From NCBI RefSeq assembly GCF_963675165.1, contig NC_087382.1, positions 6,248,315-6,312,314 of the forward strand: 64,000 nucleotides of DNA, read 5' to 3'. The notes beneath the pieces are model-generated. The model made no database searches and was not told where the DNA came from. It was given only the letters and a program-made list of their open reading frames with translations. Below are positions 35,401 through 44,400 of this stretch, piece by piece. Position 1 is the stretch's first letter, and each line of letters starts with the position of its first letter. Made by a program: the position numbers and the translations under genes. This stretch comes from Halichondria panicea. Its lineage: Eukaryota; Porifera; Demospongiae; Suberitida; Halichondriidae.

Positions 35401-38400
35401 ATAGAATGCGTCTCAAAGTTAAACTAATAAATTAAAGTGACAGGCTCTGGGAAAACAGACCAATTGGCGCAAGCTATAATTTTTGCGATCTATATACCAG
35501 ATGATAGAGCAAAGAATTGCCTACGCAATGATATGCTTAGTTTGCACATACCTCGTTCCATGCCTGAGTTATGCGCGTTGGAAACTCGGAAGTTGTAAAA
35601 CAGCAGTATTGAGAAACGCCCACTCAAAGATTGCTAAATTAGGAAAAGTAAGGTAATGGTGGCTGCTTAGACAAAGCGCTTTGGTGGAAAGAGTTGGATT
35701 CAGAGCATCAGATTTTACAAAGAGGTAGTAGAAAGACTGTAGATAACTATAAGCCAAGAAAAAATATATATGAGATTATACACTGTAGTCTATAAACTGG
35801 CTATTGCTCAATACCAATACCCACTCCAATTGGTCTGTTTTCTCAGAGCCTGTCACCTATAGGCTTCTGTTATTTATGTCATCCTGAAGGTCTCACAGTG
35901 ACAATTGAATCTTCACATGTAGTAAAGTATGCATGTAGTTAACACGTACATGTTATTCATCCACCAATCACCACATCCACCCATTAATTTTGAAAGGTCT
36001 ATAGAAGTAGAATTCTCACTTCAGTAAAAACTGAACTGAATGAAAAAAAAAAACAAGAATGAAATATATCATTGTTGCTCTAACTCTTCTGGTCGCCATG
36101 GTTCTCTTAATTGAGGGCAAACCTCAAACAATGAAATCGGAGGAAGGTGAATCTGCTTTTACACGAAGCAAGCGATCAGATAATGACGAAAAGAGTGCAG
36201 CTGAGAGCACCGAACCAGGAAAATCTTCACCATCGCAGAGTACGGCTGACAACAGTGTTTTGGGGAGTAACTCGTCTTCGCTATCAGCAAACGAAGAAAA
36301 TACAGCTGACAACACTACTTCAGAGAGTGACAAGTCTTCGCTATCAGCGAACAAAGATAGTAGAGCTGACAACACTGTTTCGGGGAGTAACTCGTCTTCG
36401 CTATCAGCAAACGAAGAAAATACAGCTGACAACACTGCTTCAGAGAGTGACAAGTCTTCGCTATCAGCGAACGAAGATAGTAGAGCTGACAACACTGCTT
36501 CAGAGAGTGACTCGTCTTCGCTATCAGTAAACGAAGAAAATACAGCTGACAACACTATTTCGGGGAGTAACTCATCTTCGCTATCAGCGAACGAAGAGAA
36601 TACAGCTGACAGCACTATTTCAGAGAGTGACAAGTCTTTGCTATCAGCGAACGAAGATAGAGCTGACAACACTGCTTCAGAGAGTGACAAGTCTTCGCTA
36701 TCAGCGAGTGAAGAGAGTACAGCTGACAACACTGCTTCGGGGAGTTACTCGTCATCACTATCAGCGAGTGAAGAGAGTACAGCTGACAACACTGCTTCAG
36801 AGAGTGACAAATCTTCGCTATCAGCGAACGAAGAGAGTACAGCTGACAATACTGCTTCAGAGAGTGACAAATCTTCGCTATCAGCGAGTGAAGAGAGTAC
36901 AGCTGACAACACTGCTTCGGGGAGTTACTCGTCATCACTATCAGCGAACGAAGAGAATACAGCTGACAACACTGCTCCGGAGAGTGACAAGCCTTCGCTA
37001 TCAGCAAACGAAGAGAATACAGCTGACAACACTGCTTCAGAGAGTGACAAGTCTTCGCTATCAGCGAACGAAGAGAGTACAGCTGACAACACTGCTTCGG
37101 AGAGTGACAAGTCTTTGCTATCAGCAAACGAAGAGAATACAGCTGACAATACTGCTTCGGGGAGTGCCTCGTCATCACAAACAGCGAGCGAAGAGAGTAC
37201 AGCTGACAGCACTGATTCAATGGATGAATCTTGACAATCTGAAGTTTTAAAGCTTCTCTTTAACTAAGACGGTAGTGAACAATGTATATATATATATACA
37301 TGCACTTTTATCACTATTTATAGTGAAGAAACAGTTATCTAATATCAAATGTGCTTGCTTTAGCTATACATGTAGTGTTCTCATTTTGACTGAGTAGCTT
37401 GATGTTTTTAGCGAGTTGTACAGAGATAGCAAAATAGCTCCTACATCATACAGCATGCATATACCGTATTATGAATGAGTCACTGAAGCAATAGGAGGGG
37501 AGAGGGTTGCTATGCACCCGTTAGATCTCGCTTGTGCTGAAGTGATTTAGTATTTAGCCACATTTGAACAATATCCTAGCTACGATCGTATGATGTCCCA
37601 TTAATAAAAGCCCCTTCCTTATTTCAGTGTATGTTTCTAACCAATTTTGGAGAACTCTCCCCACTTTAACTGTTCTTTTAGCAGAGTTTAGTATCGTAAT
37701 AGCGTGTATATTTCGAGGGTATAAATTTTCGCGGAAATGCCTTTAAGAAAGGTTTTCGTGGATTTAATTTTTGTGGAATAGCAGCTCTTTTGCAGCATGC
37801 ATGCATGCGATATTAAATTCGCGGTTATAAATGTTTGCGGTACATGCTTAATCTGCAAAAACCACAAATATTTATACCCTCGAAATACATCTGCTATAGG
37901 TATACTAGCTGGTCTAAATGCACGTGAGATACTTAACCTGCTTGTAAGGGACACTCCCACTAGACATTCCTCCTCACTGTTATATAGCTGCATGATATTC
38001 CCGAGCGTCATTCTACCGATCTCAGCGTGTTGAGCCTACCCTATAGTAAAAAGTATATGATTAAACGTACATGTGTGCGTGCATGTATACATTAATGAGT
38101 AATGGTATAATTGCTGGTATACCTATATGTTGAATTTCGGACTATCTATAATAATAAATCCCGCAAGAGAGCATTTCCAAATATACAATGTACGTGATCC
38201 TTTCGTTAAGTTTATATATCACACTTAGCTAGTGATAAGTGTTTTAATGTGTGCACTTAGATAATTAATGCAATAATAATGATGAATCATAAGTACTCAT
38301 CATAAGTATTTGAAAAAGGTGCAGAAACTTTATTGCACACTTAGCTGTACTGCATTTGATGCACTGCATGTCATTGGCTGCAGGTTACATGATCATCAAT

Positions 38401-41400
38401 AATTTGCTGCATTTGGTGTGATTGTAGCTACATAAATCAACATTAATCCCCTTATAATAATGTAGCTATAATTATGCCTCGGTGCGCATGCGCAAGCGAG
38501 GTATATGGTAGTGTGTTTGTGTGTGTGTTGTTTGTGTGTGTGTTTGTCTATCTGTCTGTGTAGACTGCTACAGCTGCTCAAGGATCAATGAAGTGCAAGT
38601 AAGAGTTTCTATAGGCTTCTAGTCATGTTTTCTTGGATTTTAATTCGTGGATTTGCAAAATAATGCTTCGTTCTCGCATTATGCCTAGTTTTGCTTACTT
38701 GGAATACCATTGCAGCCTTTTCGGAAGAGCACGTAGCCAAACTTGTTTACCGATTGTTGCTACTCTACTTAGTAGTTGGCTCTGCACTAGAACGCTAGCT
38801 ATTGGTAGCTGCAAGAGAGTTGCAAGGCTCTGCTAATGGCAGCCATTAATTTTAGACTTGAACTTTGGTATTGATCGTTTTTAACAACAATCATGGTCGA
38901 TCATTACCCACTCTTTGAGTTTGAATGCAGCATGCAAATTAAAAAATGTTCATCATTATTATGTGTATATATTAGTAGTTTTATGTTTATGTAGCTTTTG
39001 CATCTCCACCGAGGCATCAGCACCTGCGGTGTTTTCATTATAATTATCAGGATTACATAATTAATATATAAATTCTATACTACAACTTTAGCCCAGAGTA
39101 CTAAGTAATGGCAGCATATAAATTAATAACAGACTAAGTTTCCAAAAGTTGTGAGCAGCTATAATAATCGTTACGTTACGCACATCGATATACTTGCATT
39201 CAATGTATAATTGTTGGCAAAATTGTTTCACCAGTGGTGAATACTCATCTGGGTATAGGAACCGATGTGGAAGCATGTTACCATCACGCTCCATTTCTTG
39301 AATGCTCGTTACTGCTTGTAGATTTTTTTTTACATACTGGTGAAAAAATCGGATGACAAAAGTGATGACTCCCCACAATTCGTAGCAAAAGAAGTACACA
39401 AGTGGAGTACAAGCAAGAACGTATATTAAATATCGCCAATTCCAAAGGTTCAAATATGCTTTGATCCAAATTCCAAGTCATTATAAATACTGCTGATAGC
39501 CAAAACAATGAATCGAGGGTGTTGTACCTGTTTACCTTATAAGGACGTAAGGTAGCAACAAGAAACCCGGCCTGTAAAGCTTGATACAATGATGAAGTTA
39601 AGGTAATGGTTTCTGCTGCTCACTGAAAATATTAGTATGATTCTAACCATTAAGTAGTACCCGGTAAACCAGCGATGATCTCTTGTTCCAGGCTCAGTAC
39701 CGTTCTTAAAACAACCTTGTAAGTTGTTAGCAACCTCATTGAAGCGACAGAAGGAAAGAATTTTCTGGAAAGTCTTAAGCTGATAGAGCGTAATTAATAG
39801 AGCTGGCAAAGCAACTATTGCTATCAGTACAGTGATTGCTAGTAATTTAAATTTCAGATACTCCTTCGAATAAATTGTGTATTCCACCTTGTAATAAAGC
39901 CGTTCAATCATGTTTTCAGACTTTTCTCTGACCGTTACTGGCTGTAGCAAATACAATGACGTAGAGCAAAACTTGCTGTACGAGAGAAGCAGGAAAGTGA
40001 CAAACACGTTTATAACAGAGCCTTTGAGTTTCCAGCTTGTACGAATTCTTGCAAAGCAGGTATGAAATGGCCTCCAACAAACATATAGTACTCGACAACC
40101 TCGGTCATGTAAAGTTATAAGCAAGTATAGAAATACAATGAAGAGTATTGAAGAAGTCCAGGCTAAATAGTCCATAGCAGTCTGCTACGAATTTTGTGAT
40201 GGAATAAGATTTCTCAAATCCATTTACGACAAACGGATTGTCACTCGCGATAAGTTGAGCAGCTAATACAAATCCATTAAATGTAGGTGACACTAAGTTT
40301 ATTCGGAATACAATCATGACCGTACAGATAGTTGTCATAGGAACAATCACCCTGATAGCAAACAGAATCCATCCCCAAGGATGAGCTATGCACTCCTTAC
40401 ATTCTCTGTAATAGGAGAACATAGCTGGTCCCAGTCCTGGTTGGCACTCACTACAGAGTAAGCCAGTGCGATTCAGAGGTCCACACATGTCTTGAGTCAA
40501 CTTAGTCGGATCGGTTGGTACCGTATGGTAGAGCTCATTGCTGTAGGTGTTGTATGGGCATACTCCAAAGGACAATGTTCCGTTATCGAATGTCAGACAA
40601 TATCCGAACAGCACGCTGGTTCTGTTGGAGTATTGCTCACACTCTATCATATCTGATGCCGCTGCTGCACACTCGCATCCATGGTCTGACCGCTCAAACC
40701 ATGTAGGGCAATCCTCCTCTGTACTGGCTGGAACCAGCAGTAGTATACCGAGCACCGTCAATGCTTGTAACATGTTGTAGATTACAGCACTAGACTAGAA
40801 ATCTGTGAACAATGATTGTGAATTTTCAGGAGGAAAAATAATTATGCGACTAACTTACGTAGGTATATTCGCTGTTTATCTGCAATACTTTTATCCACCA
40901 GCTTTTGTAAGCAGCCCAGTGTTTATCATGTTTATGACTTCAAAAATATGCAACTGAGAACAATTGTTAAAGAATTCTGGCTGTCTAGTCAATGTTGTAG
41001 AGTTTGTAGTTAATGTAATATCAATAGTTTTGTTCGAAAACAACACATGTTATTGATGCATTTACGTACATGTACCCGCAGGTATTCCTGGTAAGATGGG
41101 ACCCTCTGGCACTCCTGGCAGTAGAGGTATCCCTGGTAAAGAGGCTGTGCCTGGTGTGATTGGTCCACCTGGTGATGACGGTCGTAACGGAGCACCAGGT
41201 CAGAGAGGACTGCCAGGCAAAACGGTGAGTCATTATACCTACTCACTTACGTAGAACCACGTTGTTTATGCATGGTATTGTATTATCATAATTTATGAGC
41301 ACCTGGTCTCCATTAAATACCGGGGGGGAGGGGGCTTAAACATTGGTCTCACATAAATGCCACACCCTGAAACGTCATGTAGTTAGGAAATAAGTTAATC

Positions 41401-44400
41401 GAGGGAATATATAGTGTGCATGCATTCACTACGTGCCAAAATAAGATGATTTATAAGTGCCGATGTTTTGGGTTAATTGCTGGCATGATATCTATACTCG
41501 TGGTCACATAATGCGGTATTATTATGACATCTCCTGCAGGGTATACCTGGCATGCGAGGCATACCAGGCAAAAATGGCCCAGTGGGACCCATTGGCCCAT
41601 ATGGAGTCAACGGCAGCGCTGGCTCACCAGGTGCTCGAGGTATCCCCGGTAAAAGTGGTCCTTCAGGGATACCAGGGAGACTGGGTATCCCTGGGAAGTC
41701 TGGTCGGCCCGGGGGACGAGGCATCCCCGGCAAGAGTGGACCAGCTGGACAGCCAGGAAGAAGGGGACTTCCAGGAAAGGGTAAGATAGGCCTACATTCA
41801 GTTTTATGGCATACATAAATGTTCCTTCATCAAAATTCTTGTAGTTTCGATCATTGTAGTAGTTATGTATGTATGCATGCTTTCAGCGCACAAGCCCAAT
41901 CCTTAAGTATGAAATTGTTATATGTAGTTGGCCCAAGTGGTCCAAATGGGGAACCCGGTGGAGATGGTGTAAAGGGAGTCCCGGGAGCTAGGGGAATCCC
42001 GGGAAAGCGGGGAATAGCTGGTCGTACTGGACAACCAGGCAAACCAGGACCAGTGGGACCGTCTGGAACACCAGGCATTAATGGAGTGCCGGGCAGAAAT
42101 GCTAGTGATGGAGAACGGGGTGACAAGGTACAGAAATAGTATCATAACTACGATGATATATATACACAACAGTAGAGGAAACGAAATTGATAGAAATTAT
42201 GATACAAGACTGCAATACTATAGAATTACAGTATAATATACTGCTATATTGAGAGCATGATATAATTTAACTGTGTGCAGGGTATGGACGGCATGAAGGG
42301 AGACAGAGGAAATCAGGGTATTCCTGGAACTGTTATTGGTAAGCTCTGTTCAGTTTGTTGACTCAGGAGAAGTTCCTGAAATTAGCCAAAATTGCCTAGA
42401 ATTATTATAAGCACTTCTTCTCCCAGTTGCGGGTGGTGAGCCTGGTTTAATGGGTGGCAAAGGGGAGAAGGGTGACCTCGGTCTGAGGGGAACCCCCGGA
42501 GAGAGGGGTATGAGGGGACCTGATGGAACGAGTGGAAGGAAGGGAGACACTGGGGACGAGGGTGAGTGAATGTCTGCATAATGTCTAGCTGGTTTTGTAT
42601 AAGCTATATAATGTGTAAATCACCATGCATGCTTTTGGTCACACGGTATATTGATCAGCTTCGTGTTTTACTTTGAGCTTTGCATACGTAGGTTTTCTAT
42701 TGTAGTTAAACTATTAGTTGGGCTGAAGTACAACCAACTGTGTCGGGTTGGGTACCACTCCAATCTGGGTTTTGTTCCACTAGTACTTAGCTTTAGGGTG
42801 TGGCTAAGCATAAATATGATTAATCCCAAGTGGGCGGTAACTTTATACATTGTAGCTCAGTTAGAATGCTACTGCAAGAGTCTCTTTTGCATGTCACTAG
42901 CTCTAACTGACCTGGCATGTTCCTGGATCAAGCTGGCTTGTCTACTATTGTTGCATTTTGAGAGAATTACTAGTTACTGACTCGTTCATTAATGAGCCAC
43001 GCCTTCAGCACTTGAACTTTGCAATCTGATTGGGCTACAAAATTTCTGCAGTGGAACAAAACTCAGATTGGAGTGGTGCCCAACCCTACGCAGTTGGTTG
43101 GACTCCGCCAAACTATTAAACTATGGGAGTCAGTTGGAATGCTCCTTTAGATAGGTTACAGGTTGAGCAAAAATAATGTGTATGTTTATAAATCAATAAT
43201 TATGCTGAATTATTGTGTTTGTGTAGGTCCCAAAGGATGCATAGGAGGTCCTGGTGTGAATGGTAACAAGGGAGACCGTGGAGAGAAAGGTGATGCCAAC
43301 GGTCCACAGGGAGACACAGGAGACAAAGGAGATATGGGTGAGCTGACTTCCTGCTAGTATTGAACTCTGTGTGTGTTTGTGTTATACTACCCGAGGTGCT
43401 TAGTTTTCGCTGTTTTCGAGGGTTAGTAATCCTCCACGAAAATGTTCCACACACATAGCTAATAGCGGACGCAACATGCATTGACATACCGTATAGCGCG
43501 AAATTTATTCGCAACAAAATGTTTTTAGAGGTACATGTACTTCCACGTATCTTGATCATTTATGTTGTGCAATAGGGCATACAAGTCTGCCAGCAGAGCT
43601 AAATGTTTTACTGTAGTATTTTCACTGTGCAAAAACAGGTGATGCTGGTAGAACTGGAAAGCCTGGCCTGAGGGGTGGGCGTGGGCCTCCCGGTGCTCTT
43701 GGACTCACAGGAAACCGTGGTTTCCAGGGCAGGAAGGGAGACGTCGGAAATGAGGGGCTCAAGGGTTGTCTCGGCGACAATGGAGTGAAGGGAGAGAAGG
43801 GCAGCACAGGCAGGAAGGGACCACCTGGTCTGGATGGACGTGATGCCTCTCTAATGGTTGGTATCATATTAAAATCATTACTTAGTACGTAGTGTAATAG
43901 TCTACCGGCTACCAGGATACAAATTTTGCATTTATTTGAAGGTCCCCTTTCAAACTATAATTAGTATTCACTTACGTATGCAACCAAAGTGCTAGCTGTT
44001 GATTCTGTAGACTAATTTAACATACACTGTTTCAACTCGTTGAGCATACGTACATACATTTATAATTATGATACGTATCCCTCGTTTGTCTAAAGGTTTC
44101 AATCTTCTCATCATTTTCAATGTTGAACGAGTCTCAGTTGACTGGAGTGTTGGGAGCAGTAGCCTTCGACTCAGAGACCAGTATAATGTACATCTATACA
44201 GATGGTGGATGGTTGTCACTCTTCACTGTAAGGCACTAGCTCTAGTGTTAGTGAAATAATCTAGTACGTCATTCTCTGTTTTGAATGCCTTAATAGATTA
44301 TCAGGCACTGCGTGTAAAGATAATATATTTTCTTCACTGTGAGATACTTATGTGTACACTTATAGGAGTGCGCCCATGTATGTGCCCTTTATGGATGTAT

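Noticed and set aside
36124..37220. Long minus-strand and alternative-frame open reading frames across the repeat gene (95 to 207 codons)
   Set aside because: A 60-bp repeat keeps every frame open if one unit is open. Only the plus-strand frame has a signal peptide and processing site.
41473..43867. Minus-strand Pro/Gly-rich frames opposite the collagen exons
   Set aside because: Antisense of GGN-CCN codons reads as Gly/Pro-rich sequence. They stop at the exon borders.
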